The notes: generated from the letters alone by a model not told the origin. DNA of 23,247 nucleotides from an uncultured Enterobacteriaceae bacterium (GCA_936920625.1 CAKZHC010000028.1:1-23247), one strand, 5' to 3'. Counted from the first letter of the stretch, positions 7,425 to 15,922 are shown. Program-made: numbers and translations.

Positions 7425-10085
7425 TCATTTGTTACCTTGCTGCAGTAGTTCGTTGATATAGAGTTCAATGTCACTGGTGGTATTTTTTATGTTGGAATCG
7501 TCACATATTTTGATATGTTGTTCTAAAGATTCACAAAGTTGTTTGCCGGGCAGTAAATTTAACATAGCGAACACACCCTTGAGGCGGTGTGCCGTCTGAG
7601 CTAGCGAGTTGTAGTCTTTGTTTGCAGCTTCATTATACAGTTTCTTAACATCATCGGGTACTGTGTCAACAAATAGTGGAAAATAGCCTTCAGGGACATG
7701 ATCTTGTGTGCCTTCCTGGCAGTCAGTTTCACTCTCCGAGAGTTGTTGTTCAATCAATTGCAATAATGCGTCTTGCACTGCTTTGCTGATGTTGAAATTA
7801 ACCCGGAACTGTCCCTTAGCTAGTGGCCTGAAACCCGGTTCATCATCAGTTAACAGTAGTGACCAGTTGGTAAGCTTTTGCGGATCATCTGTCATCAGGA
7901 TGTCATGCTGCTGTCCGGAAAAGTACTCTTCAGGTGTAATACAAATAGCTCCCCATTGCTTAAGCTGACGCTCCACGATTTTGCGTATGTCATCTACAGC
8001 CACTTTAATTAATATCGTAACATCATCTAGCAACTTTCCCTCCTGCTTTTGATGATGCTCAAGGGGAGCATATAACAGAATTAGATAACGGGTACCAATA
8101 TCCGGGTGGGTTTGAATTTCAAGCTGACCACCCAGTTGTTTACACAGTTGCTTGCAGAGAAAGAGTGCTAAACCCGATGTTTCACCAAAACGGTCATAGC
8201 TGGTTTTCTCAAGGAACGGGAAGTCGGCGTTTCTCAGCTCATCACGATTGAGCCCTAAGCCCGTGTCGGTTATCGTTATTGACAACCTGTCATCTCTTCC
8301 CGCTGGGGCTGTCACTTGTAATGCAATTCTCCCCCAGGGAGTAGTGGTAATCGCATAATGAAGCAACGTTGAAAGTAGTTTACTAACCAGCTGCTGGTCA
8401 CCAGACCGAATTTCATCGTAGGGCAAATGATTATCAATTACCAGCCGCAGTCCTTTACGTTGCAGCGAGGGAATAAGTTCCAGTGTCAATTTGTCCAGCA
8501 GATCTTGCAAGTTAAATGAAGCGGTCTCGGATGACCAGTCATCCAGCTCCAGCCGGTTGAGCAATATAATGTCATCCACAAGCCGGCTTAATGCCTTAGA
8601 CGATTCTAGCATTTCAGATAATGCCTCTTTAGCAGGTGTTTCTGGCCGCTCTTTTAGTTTATTTACTAGCTGACTTAACGGTTTCTGCAGGGCACATCCT
8701 AAATGTTGCATTAGCTGTTGTCGGGTCTGATGGTTTTTTTCCAGTATCTGTTTCGCGCGCTGTAGCGTTCTGTCAACCAGTAGTTCGCGATCCTGATCGC
8801 GCATGAGAAATAGTTGTGTCTGGGGTGATATCATGCAACGGAAATGGCGGACTTCATACACCTGATTATTGACCGTGACTTGAAGTATCCCCTGATGCTT
8901 CTCAGACATATTGATGATTTTTACCAGATTAAGATGGGGCAGCAGATGTTGAGCAATCTTATTGCTGATAATGGTACGGTTAGTAGAAAAGTCATAAACC
9001 AGTAAACCTAGGGGCAGGCTGGCCACAATCTCCTGATTGAGAAGCCGTATCGACTCAAGTTCAGGATTATTATTGTCATTGGGGCGCAATGCGTGCTGGC
9101 GCAGCAGGTACCATCCTGTTAGCAGTAATATCAGCAGGACGAAATTTGCCAGCAGGGGCCAAAACAGCGCGAGCAGCGTGTCCGCAATCAGACGCGATAG
9201 CGTTGTCCGGTAAACTAATTTTAGTGATGTTTTGGTGAGCGAGGATGAAATTTCGATATCAGGGCTGACAAAACTGATCCGGGAATTTTCATTGTCGTCA
9301 TTATTAGTGAAAACGTTACCCCGATTTAGCACGATGAAATCTTGCCTTAACTGAAAATCTTCGGACTTCATGTTGAACGGCAGTAGATTATTGATTGGGA
9401 TATCAAAGGCGATTACGGATGCCAGATGTCCGGGCTGATTAAATGTGGTAAGCAGGGTGAAATAACTGGAGTTATTTGAGGAAAAACGACGCAAAGGGGA
9501 GAAGCTTTCACGTTCATCCAGTGCGTTGGCTTGTTGCAACATTTCCGTCCGGCGGGCTTCAGCCAGATCGTTAATTCCTTTTGCGTTATACCGCATTGCC
9601 ATATCTTTTAGTGGCAAGTTTGAGGCCATAATCAAACTATTATCAAGATCGTTTAGAAGATACATTGACCAGATATTGTCCCTGGACTGGGAGCCCCATA
9701 TTGTGTTGAGGTAACCTGATATTTTGTACGCCTTGTCTAGCGTACTGGTATCGTGAGGGCCAAAAATCAGTGCCTTTATTTTGTAACGCGTGCTATCCAC
9801 ATAGTGAACATCACGGAGCAGACGCACTTCCTTCACTTCGCTGTTAAGGGGGCCTGTTGAGTTAGTTACCAGATTTTCATAGATCTGCCAGGTATTAAAA
9901 CGATATACGTCAATTCGTCTTTGAATGGCTCTGGCGGTATCGGCTATGACATCGCGTTTTGCGGTAAGCTGGATTTTCACTACGCTGTTAATCATAAAAA
10001 AGGATGCTAACAACAACGCCAGAATGAAAACCGCGAAAAATCGTGTCACGTTGCCAGATGTTGTAGAAAACTTATATGGCAGCAT
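7425..10085 (-). CDS. rcsD: Phosphotransfer protein RcsD
   Basis: RcsD is the inner-membrane histidine phosphotransfer protein that relays phosphate from RcsC to RcsB. The 886 residues (890 in E. coli) include membrane segments near 14-35 and 300-327 flanking a periplasmic domain with the conserved LQQANALDERESFS and TTFNQPGHLASV stretches, a degenerate kinase-like region with no phospho-acceptor His in the usual place, an ATPase-like fold (ITDTGLGL near 605), and a C-terminal HPt domain with phospho-acceptor His833 in TAHRLKGVFAML. The cytoplasmic tail retains LFVDTVPDDVKKLY. It is the first gene of an operon with rcsB. The sequence is more diverged than RcsB, as is usual for this protein, and no frame is broken. 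Confidence 0.98.
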   Translation of the reverse strand: MLPYKFSTTSGNVTRFFAVFILALLLASFFMINSVVKIQLTAKRDVIADTARAIQRRIDVYRFNTWQIYENLVTNSTGPLNSEVKEVRLLRDVHYVDSTRYKIKALIFGPHDTSTLDKAYKISGYLNTIWGSQSRDNIWSMYLLNDLDNSLIMASNLPLKDMAMRYNAKGINDLAEARRTEMLQQANALDERESFSPLRRFSSNNSSYFTLLTTFNQPGHLASVIAFDIPINNLLPFNMKSEDFQLRQDFIVLNRGNVFTNNDDNENSRISFVSPDIEISSSLTKTSLKLVYRTTLSRLIADTLLALFWPLLANFVLLILLLTGWYLLRQHALRPNDNNNPELESIRLLNQEIVASLPLGLLVYDFSTNRTIISNKIAQHLLPHLNLVKIINMSEKHQGILQVTVNNQVYEVRHFRCMISPQTQLFLMRDQDRELLVDRTLQRAKQILEKNHQTRQQLMQHLGCALQKPLSQLVNKLKERPETPAKEALSEMLESSKALSRLVDDIILLNRLELDDWSSETASFNLQDLLDKLTLELIPSLQRKGLRLVIDNHLPYDEIRSGDQQLVSKLLSTLLHYAITTTPWGRIALQVTAPAGRDDRLSITITDTGLGLNRDELRNADFPFLEKTSYDRFGETSGLALFLCKQLCKQLGGQLEIQTHPDIGTRYLILLYAPLEHHQKQEGKLLDDVTILIKVAVDDIRKIVERQLKQWGAICITPEEYFSGQQHDILMTDDPQKLTNWSLLLTDDEPGFRPLAKGQFRVNFNISKAVQDALLQLIEQQLSESETDCQEGTQDHVPEGYFPLFVDTVPDDVKKLYNEAANKDYNSLAQTAHRLKGVFAMLNLLPGKQLCESLEQHIKICDDSNIKNTTSDIELYINELLQQGNK

Positions 10086-11239
10086 AGCGTCTCTGTCAAA
10101 ACTAAATTAATGAGTGACTAGTACAGCTTATAAATACGATCAATGACAGCAGGACAACACGGGTAAAGGCTGTGCTCGTATCGTGCAAAAAAACCAATAT
10201 TAATAAAAGCTGGAACCACCCAAATCATCACACTGCCAGTTGCAGACGTGTCAGTATTCGTCAGATTTACCAGCCTTTTTTTCTGGCATTCCCCCGCATG
10301 CAAGAAGACGAGGATAAAACAGGTGACAGCGAAGCCTGTCAACAAAAACCCCGGTAACTGGCACCAGCTATGACATAGGATAAGCCGTTTACAGCTAAAT
10401 CCAGTAACGTGGTTAGCAGCTAGTAATCTTGCCGGCAGGTGACGGGCACCAGAGAACAGTAGCAGACTCCCTGAATTATCATCCCGATTATCCTTAACTG
10501 AGACTACGGACACGATTTTTAGTACGTGGCGCTCGCGTTGTTCTTACAGCTACAGTTAGAAACAGCCCAGGTTTTGCCTGTCGGGTAGCGGTTGGCTGTG
10601 CCTTTTTGCTTTCTGCGCCCCAGGTAGTCATCAAATGATTTCCTTTCAATGGTGTAAACGCTTATTTGTATCAGGCACCTCCTCTATCCGTGAGGCACCA
10701 TTGGGACAACGGTAACGGGAGCAGGCAGCTAATCATAGCCTGATTAAACAAAACTGTTAATGATTTTATACAAACAAGTGATTATTTACCGATTACTTTC
10801 GATGATGATTATTTGTCTTGCATTACCTCCAGCCTGAACGGACAATTGAGTTTGAACAATAGTGGTCAGACCACTATTCATTAGGCAAGACATGTCGCTA
10901 TATCTATGTGCCCAGGGCGCGTAATGGCTGGCATGGCGCAAACATGTGAGGGTTAGTAAGATATAAACTAAAATCGGTAAAATGCCAGAAACTATCACAG
11001 AATTGATGATAATTTAGCCATATCCAGGACGTTAAGAAGCAGTTGTCGGGCTTATTATTTATGGCTGAAGGATAAAAAATTAACCCGTATCCCGGTATAA
11101 AAAATAGGATAAAACGTAGCAATTGATAAACATATCCGATAATCATTTATCGACATTATTTGATTTAACTCGAATAAAGCAGGGTAACTGTGGGCGGTTT
11201 AATTGATGATCTGAACTCAGAGGATATGAAGAAATGAAT
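10086..11239. other. Gene-poor gap between rcsD and micF
   Basis: This stretch of about 1.15 kb holds no confidently coding sequence. Weak evidence of former minus-strand coding lies at 10118-10631 (listed separately). Another minus-strand open stretch at 10786-11146 has hydrophobic residues but no recognisable family, no good ribosome site and two competing frames. In E. coli the rcsD-micF interval is short, so DNA was either inserted here or left after gene loss. Confidence 0.6.
10118..10631 (-). pseudogene. Possible remnant of an unidentified membrane-protein gene
   Basis: I do not recognise this gene. On the minus strand an ATG at 10631 follows a good Shine-Dalgarno sequence (AAAGGAAA) and opens a 45-codon, strongly basic frame (about ten Lys/Arg) to a TAA at 10494-10496. 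A different frame then stays open from 10513 to 10118 (131 codons) and contains hydrophobic segments such as FLLTGFAVTCFILVFL and MIWVVPAFINIGFF. The two overlap by 20 bp, as expected if one gene had suffered a frameshift. No homologue comes to mind, and both frames could be chance, so the entry is tentative. Confidence 0.25.
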
Positions 11240-11321
11240 AAAAAACCGGATATGAAATATCCGGCAAAACAATAGAGCGCATCATTCAAAGGAATGAAGA
11301 TAATAACCAAAAGATGATAGC
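11240..11321 (-). ncRNA. micF: MicF small regulatory RNA
   Basis: MicF is an Hfq-dependent antisense RNA that in E. coli pairs with the ompF leader and blocks its translation. Read on the minus strand from 11321, the RNA begins GCTATCATC, identical to the E. coli 5' end that seeds pairing. It then has a CATTC/GAATG hairpin (11283-11296) like the E. coli one, and ends in an intrinsic terminator with perfect 8-bp arms (CCGGATAT at 11257-11264 read in reverse, ATATCCGG at 11246-11253) and six T. Length is about 82 nt against 93 in E. coli. A TATAGT -10 element lies seven bases before the start. The location, divergent and upstream of ompC, is the canonical one. The middle of the RNA has diverged. 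No ompF is visible in this window. Confidence 0.9.
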
Positions 11322-11650
11322 GGAAGATACTATATTCTCAAATGATACTTGTGTTTTATCATTGAGTGCGATAGGTCATTTTATTTTTTACCTTAATAAA
11401 ATTAATGAATTATATTAGCAATAATCTTAAAATAAAAGCGCTTTACAATAGGGATAGATGATTAGAAAATGCTCATGTTTTACATTATGAAATATATGTA
11501 CTGACAACTGAAACATATTCGGATAATTGGTAGCAATTACTTTATAGATTATTACGCTGCCGCCATTAAGATTTACTATAAGTTCGAAATGTGGACATTT
11601 TGTTTGCAGTGGCAAATTAATAAAGACACTAATAGTGTGAGGATAACAAA
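11322..11650. promoter_or_regulatory. Divergent micF/ompC control region with OmpR-like sites
   Basis: This AT-rich region separates two divergent transcripts. TTTACATTATGAAATATA starting near 11479, followed by TGACAACTGAAACATATT at 11502-11519, resembles the tandem OmpR boxes of E. coli ompC (TTTACATTTTGAAACAT type). They lie roughly 130-170 bp before the ompC start codon, leaving room for a core promoter near 11540-11560 and a long leader. A ribosome site (GAGG at 11639-11642) serves ompC. Site assignment is by resemblance only. Confidence 0.7.
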
Positions 11651-12760
11651 ATGAAATTGCGTATTCTGTCTTTGATCATCCCGGTGTTGCTGGGCGCAGG
11701 GAGCGCAGGGGCTGCCGAAATCTATAATAAAGATGGCAACAGACTCGATCTTTACGGCAAGATTGATGGTTTGCATTACTTTTCAAGTAATGACAAATCT
11801 GACGGCGATCAGTCTTATATGCGTTTTGGTCTTAAGGGCGAAACGGAGATCTCTGATCAACTGACGGGCTATGGCCAGTGGGAATATCAGGTCGGGCTCA
11901 ACAACGAAGAGTCTACCTCCAGTAAAGATAGCTACACCCGTATTGGCTATGCAGGCCTTAAATTTGGTGATGCAGGTTCGTTTGATTACGGTCGTAACTA
12001 CGGCGTTATCTATGATGTTACAGCCTGGACTGATGTTCTGCCAGAATTTGGTGGCGACACTTACGGCGCTGATCAGTTTATGTTCCAGCGTGGTAATGGC
12101 ATGGCTACCTACCGTAACAATGGGTTTTTCGGTTTGGTAGATGGTCTTAACTTTGCGCTGCAATATCAGGGTAAAAACTCTAATGGCGGCGAGCTGACAG
12201 GCCGTAAACCGACGACGCAGAATGGCGATGGCTGGGGCATGAGCACCACCTATGATATGGGCTATGGTGTTTCTGTTGGTGCGGCGATGTTCATCTCCAA
12301 TCGTACTGACCAGCAGAATAATGAAAAGCTCTTCGGCGAAGGTAATAAAGCTGAAGCGTACACCGGCGGTGTGAAGTATGATGCCAACAATGTGTATCTG
12401 GCTGCACAGTACACCCGTGGTATCAACGCCACTCGTTTTGGCTCATATGACGGGGATACAGTAAAGGGCGGCTATGCTAATGTTGCCGATAACTGGGAAA
12501 TGGTAGCGCAATACCAGTTTGACTTTGGGCTGCGTCCATCACTGGCATTCGTATCATCCCGTGCCCGTGATATCGGAAAAGGCTACACTAATCAGGACCT
12601 GAAGAAATATATTGATGTTGGTGCTACCTACTTTTTCAATAAAAACATGTCCACCTATGTTGATTACCAAATCAACCTGATGAAAAGTAATGAATTTACC
12701 AAACAGACAGGAATTAACACAGACAACATAGTTGCACTGGGTCTGGTTTACCAATTCTAA
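11651..12760 (+). CDS. ompC: OmpC-type general porin
   Basis: This is a trimeric outer-membrane porin forming a passive channel for small hydrophilic solutes. The 369 residues start with a signal peptide of about 21 residues (MKLRILSLIIPVLLGAGSAG) cut before AEIYNKDGN, the canonical mature start. Features include LDLYGKIDGLHYFS, the constriction-loop motif PEFGGDTYGADQFM, alternating beta strands, and the C-terminal GLVYQF ending in Phe, the signal read by the BAM complex. Position between rcsD/micF and apbE, plus OmpR-like boxes upstream, supports ompC rather than ompF or phoE. Surface loops differ from E. coli, as expected. The signal peptide is slightly unusual, with LRIL in place of the usual VKVL start. 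Confidence 0.95.
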   Translation: MKLRILSLIIPVLLGAGSAGAAEIYNKDGNRLDLYGKIDGLHYFSSNDKSDGDQSYMRFGLKGETEISDQLTGYGQWEYQVGLNNEESTSSKDSYTRIGYAGLKFGDAGSFDYGRNYGVIYDVTAWTDVLPEFGGDTYGADQFMFQRGNGMATYRNNGFFGLVDGLNFALQYQGKNSNGGELTGRKPTTQNGDGWGMSTTYDMGYGVSVGAAMFISNRTDQQNNEKLFGEGNKAEAYTGGVKYDANNVYLAAQYTRGINATRFGSYDGDTVKGGYANVADNWEMVAQYQFDFGLRPSLAFVSSRARDIGKGYTNQDLKKYIDVGATYFFNKNMSTYVDYQINLMKSNEFTKQTGINTDNIVALGLVYQF

Positions 12761-12792
12761 ACAACTTTGAGTCGCACTGAAAGGTGACGCTC

Positions 12793-12830
12793 CGGGCCCT
12801 GGTAACACGGGGCCCGATGGCTTGTTTTAT
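12793..12830 (+). terminator. ompC terminator
   Basis: CGGGCCC (12793-12799) pairs perfectly with GGGCCCG (12810-12816) across a ten-base loop, followed by a loose T-rich tail (CTTGTTTTAT). It lies 32 bp after the ompC stop codon. Confidence 0.75.
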
Positions 12831-13156
12831 GTTATTCTGAACTCGCGGCATTATTGCTATAGTTATCACAATCCTTTTCTTTTTTCTGTGATATCTGCTC
12901 TTCCCGATAATTATCCCACTAGTCATCCGCTCGCAGCAGCCTGAGTGATTCACTACCCTGATCTTATCGCCGGCTTTTGTTATGACTGCTATAAAAGCAT
13001 CTGACTAAGCCATGTGATAAACGAAAGTACAAAAACAGTACCGGAATTTCATTTTTATCTTGCATGAATAAAAATAATGGCATTTGATGCTAATGACAAT
13101 AGATTATCGGTTATCATCATAACGCGGCTATTTCACATGACAGCCAGAGAACGACT
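12831..13156. other. Intergenic stretch between ompC and apbE
   Basis: Apart from the terminator before it and the palindromes after it, I see no open frame, RNA gene or repeat that can be supported in this stretch of about 325 bp. Confidence 0.6.
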
Positions 13157-13188
13157 CATTGTTTACAATGCTTTAAAATGTTTACATT
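13157..13188. promoter_or_regulatory. Two tandem palindromes upstream of apbE
   Basis: CATTGTTTACAATG (13157-13170) and AATGTTTACATT (13177-13188) are each inverted repeats around a central TT, share the core TGTTTACA, and have centres 19 bp apart, close to two helical turns. A TAAAAT hexamer lies between them at 13174-13179. They end 56 bp before the apbE start codon. This looks like a pair of binding sites for a dimeric regulator, but I do not recognise the regulator. Confidence 0.5.
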
Positions 13189-13244
13189 GAGAACGCATTG
13201 ATACTGGTCGTTTTTTCATTCTTATTTCAACGGGTATTTTTTAC

Positions 13245-14288
13245 ATGATCAGGCTCAAAAGGGCGGCATATCTTATCGGCTTTTGTGTCTTTCTCACACT
13301 GAGTGGATGCGAGCATAGTGATATGCATTCAGCAGAGGGGGAAGTTGTTCTTAAAGGTAAAACCATGGGCACGACATGGCGGGTGACTCTCGCCGGAGTA
13401 GATGGTTCACGCAGAGCAGTGCTGCAACAGGCGATACAAAAACAGTTAAATCGGGACGATGAGATGTTATCCACATGGAAAAGCGATTCGCTTCTGTCAC
13501 GTTTTAATCAGTATCAGGGAGAAGACCCCCAGCCGATAACTGCTGACATGGCTGACATCATTACAACAGCAATGCGAATTGGGCGAAAAACCCGCGGTGC
13601 AATGGACATCACAGTCGGTCCACTGGTTAATTTATGGGGTTTTGGCCCGACACAGCGGTCACCTCATGCACCCAGGCAGCGGGAGATAGACGCTGCCAAA
13701 GCACTCACGGGTTTGCGGCACCTGAAATTGATGGAACGTGCTGATGGTGCCTGGTTGCAAAAAGATCTGCCCGGTTTATACATTGACCTTTCAACGATGG
13801 GGGAAGGATTTGCCGCAGATCATTTGGCTCGTTTGATGGAGCAGAAAGGGATTACTAATTATCTGGTATCAGTGGGCGGTGCAATAGTATCACGCGGGAC
13901 TAATGCCCAAGGCAACTCCTGGCGGGTGGCGGTGCAGAAACCTACAGATAAGGAGAACGCCGTTCAGGCGCTCGTTGATCTGCAAGGGCATGCTATTAGC
14001 ACGTCTGGCAGTTATAAGAACTATTATGAGCTGGATGGCCAGCGTATCTCACATATTATCGATCCTGTAACCGGCCGGCCGATTCATCATCGTCTGGTTT
14101 CTGCAACAGTGATTGCCACAACGGCCTTGGAGGCTGATGGCTGGGATACCGGACTGATGGTTCTGGGCGAAGAGCGGGCTCAGGAACTTGCGTTGTGCCA
14201 GAAACTGGCAGTTTACCTGATAATGAAAACAGATAAAGGCTTTGAAAGCTGGATGTCCCCACAATTCAAAGCGTTCCTGCGTCATTAA
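13245..14288 (+). CDS. apbE: FAD:protein FMN transferase ApbE (lipoprotein)
   Basis: ApbE transfers FMN from FAD onto Thr/Ser residues of periplasm-exposed flavoproteins such as subunits of the Nqr and Rnf complexes. The 347 residues (351 in E. coli) begin with a lipoprotein signal ending in the lipobox LSGC (Cys22), so the enzyme is probably anchored on the periplasmic side of the membrane. Conserved blocks are KGKTMGTTWRV, DITVGPLVNLWGFGP, DLSTMGEGFAADHLARLME, SVGGAIVSRG, SGSYKNYYELDG, SHIIDPVTGRP and the Mg-site region EADGWDTGLMVLG. Order ompC-apbE matches E. coli. alkB begins 22 bp after the stop with no terminator between, so the two are probably co-transcribed. The ribosome site is weak. 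No flavoprotein target gene is visible here. Confidence 0.96.
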   Translation: MIRLKRAAYLIGFCVFLTLSGCEHSDMHSAEGEVVLKGKTMGTTWRVTLAGVDGSRRAVLQQAIQKQLNRDDEMLSTWKSDSLLSRFNQYQGEDPQPITADMADIITTAMRIGRKTRGAMDITVGPLVNLWGFGPTQRSPHAPRQREIDAAKALTGLRHLKLMERADGAWLQKDLPGLYIDLSTMGEGFAADHLARLMEQKGITNYLVSVGGAIVSRGTNAQGNSWRVAVQKPTDKENAVQALVDLQGHAISTSGSYKNYYELDGQRISHIIDPVTGRPIHHRLVSATVIATTALEADGWDTGLMVLGEERAQELALCQKLAVYLIMKTDKGFESWMSPQFKAFLRH

Positions 14289-14310
14289 TACAAAAGCGAA
14301 GGGAAGAGAG

Positions 14311-14952
14311 GTGTTAGATTTTTTTTGTGATCAGGCACCTTGGTCTGAGCCACTGGCAGAAGGTGCCGTTGTATTGCGCCGTCGTGCACTGGCTCAGGCT
14401 GAGATGCTGATGGAACAGATCCAGCATATTGCAGCACAGAATCCGTTTTATCATCGCATAACGCCAGGTGGCCATCGCATGTCGGTGGCGATGACCCACT
14501 GCGGCGACGCTGGCTGGTTCAGCCACACCAGTGGTTATCACTATAGCCGGCAGGATCAGGAGCAGGAACGCCAGTGGCCGTCAATCCCGGTTTCGTTTCG
14601 TCATCTGGCTAGTGAAGCAGCGCATGAGGCTGGATTTGCACAATTCACACCAGATGTCTGCTTGATAAATCGTTACGAACCGGGCGCCAGACTTACATTA
14701 CATCGGGATAAGGATGAAAGAGATTTACGCCAGCCTATTGTTTCTGTCTCGTTAGGACTGCCCGCACTGTTCTTGTTCGGCGGCTTCGAACGTCAGGCAG
14801 CGGTCAAGCGCATTTTGTTAGAACATGGTGACGTTGTTATCTGGGGTGGCCAGTCACGCCTGCGCTATCATGGAATTTTACCTGTCAGGCCGGGAATACA
14901 TCCTCTGGTGGGAGCACTTCGCTACAATCTCACTTTTCGCAAGGCTTTATAG
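14311..14952 (+). CDS. alkB: Alpha-ketoglutarate-dependent DNA repair dioxygenase AlkB
   Basis: AlkB removes alkyl groups such as 1-methyladenine and 3-methylcytosine by Fe(II)/2-oxoglutarate-dependent oxidation. The GTG at 14311 is chosen as start because a good ribosome site (AAGGGAAGAGAG) precedes it, the N terminus then reads VLDFFCDQAPW like E. coli MLDLFADAEPW, and catalytic residues fall at the same numbers as in E. coli: His131 and Asp133 in LHRDKDE, and His187 in YHGI. The 2-oxoglutarate-binding RYNLTFR ends the protein, which has 213 residues (216 in E. coli). An in-frame ATG at 14242 would overlap apbE and add unrelated residues. In E. coli alkB follows ada; here ada is absent and apbE is directly upstream. 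Confidence 0.97.
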   Translation: MLDFFCDQAPWSEPLAEGAVVLRRRALAQAEMLMEQIQHIAAQNPFYHRITPGGHRMSVAMTHCGDAGWFSHTSGYHYSRQDQEQERQWPSIPVSFRHLASEAAHEAGFAQFTPDVCLINRYEPGARLTLHRDKDERDLRQPIVSVSLGLPALFLFGGFERQAAVKRILLEHGDVVIWGGQSRLRYHGILPVRPGIHPLVGALRYNLTFRKAL

Positions 14953-15340
14953 ATCGTGGCCCAAATCGTCTGAGATAATGTTTGCTATTGGTAGCAGTCA
15001 GATTAAAATACTATCAGTTGTAAGCAATAATATGGTTATAAAATTGTCTTTTTGGTTATTTTTTAATCAAAATGACCCACTCCTTGTTATTGTGGAAAGT
15101 ACTTTGCCCATCAAACGCATAGCGTGTTATTCCTGACATCAGTGGACGTTGATGGCAGAGTGGGGCATGTTGCTATACCGATTGTCTGGTGAGATGGCCG
15201 AGGGCAGACTGCACTTTTTAATCACATCTTTATGCCTGTTTTACAGGGGTATAAATCACTACAAGACAATCAGGTAGCCTAACAACACCTTGGGTATTCC
15301 TAAAATCCCTGTTGGGAAATACAGCCATTAAGGAGAGTTC
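14953..15340. other. Intergenic stretch before bioY
   Basis: This stretch of about 390 bp contains no supported gene. Its second half holds a cluster of inverted repeats listed separately (15180-15271). AAGGAGAG at 15330-15337 is a strong ribosome site for bioY. The first half is AT-rich and I see nothing specific in it. Confidence 0.6.
15180..15271 (+). promoter_or_regulatory. Possible structured leader upstream of bioY
   Basis: GATTGTCT (15180-15187) is complementary to AGACAATC (15264-15271), closing a 92-base element. Inside, GTCTG (15184-15188) can instead pair with CAGAC (15205-15209), and CCTGT/ACAGG (15235-15239 with 15243-15247) forms a small hairpin. The outer and inner pairings compete for the same GTCT, a switch-like layout. 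It ends 69 bases before the bioY ATG. No biotin riboswitch class is known to me, so function is speculative, and no promoter was established to show that it is transcribed. Confidence 0.25.
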
Positions 15341-15922
15341 ATGAGTATTTTGTCTGCACCGATTATTAAATCAACATCAAACGTTATTCAGCTGTACCAG
15401 AAGACATCGTTACGAACGTCTGCTGCGCTTCTATTTGGCAGTCTTTTTTTGGCGCTATCCTCACACATACAAGTACCGATGATTCCTGTGCCGATGACTA
15501 TGCAGACTTTTGCTGTCACTCTGCTGGGTGCGCTCTATGGTTGGCGCTTGGGTAGCATGGCCATCATTTTATGGCTGGGTCAGGGGGCACTCGGCCTGCC
15601 TGTATTAGCAGGTGGAGTCACTGACCTTCATTATTTTGTCGGGCCTACAGCCGGTTATCTGTTTTCCTTACCCATTGCGGGTGCTCTCATGGGATGGTTA
15701 GCACAAAAGGGTTGGAATGGTAACCGGGTTTACCTTGCTTTTTGCGGTATGGTCCTGAGTAGCACCTGCTGTCTTTTCTTCGGGTGGGCATGGCTTGCTA
15801 CTATAATTGGATATCAACAGGCACTGGTTCTTGGGGTGATACCTTTTATAGCGGGTGAAATCATTAAGTGTTCTCTGGGCGCGGTTACACTAAAGCTGCT
15901 AACGAGAACTAAGGCCAAATGA
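15341..15922 (+). CDS. bioY: Biotin transporter substrate-binding component BioY
   Basis: BioY is the membrane S component of an energy-coupling-factor type biotin importer; in some bacteria it works alone, in others with BioM and BioN. The 193-residue, strongly hydrophobic protein has about six membrane segments and the family signatures QVPMIPVPMTMQTFAVTLLG, GALYGWRLG, LWLGQGALGLPVLAGG and GPTAGYLFSLP. No bioM or bioN lies next to it, so it is a solitary BioY unless an energising module lies elsewhere. It overlaps the following DUF1284 gene by four bases (ATGA), which suggests an operon. E. coli K-12 does not carry bioY, so this is an accessory gene for the order. A biotin importer would suit an organism that takes biotin from a host. 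Confidence 0.94.
   Translation: MSILSAPIIKSTSNVIQLYQKTSLRTSAALLFGSLFLALSSHIQVPMIPVPMTMQTFAVTLLGALYGWRLGSMAIILWLGQGALGLPVLAGGVTDLHYFVGPTAGYLFSLPIAGALMGWLAQKGWNGNRVYLAFCGMVLSSTCCLFFGWAWLATIIGYQQALVLGVIPFIAGEIIKCSLGAVTLKLLTRTKAK

Noticed and set aside
10786..11146. Two overlapping hydrophobic minus-strand frames before micF
   Set aside because: Competing frames, AT-rich composition that generates hydrophobic codons by chance, and no family resemblance.
15184..15208. GGTGAGATGGCCGAGGG resembles the 5' end of a serine tRNA
   Set aside because: No anticodon arm, T arm or GTTCGAATCC-like sequence follows, so at best it is a stub; likely chance.
15272..15340. BirA operator before bioY
   Set aside because: No TTGTAAAC/GTTTACAA pair at the required spacing was found.
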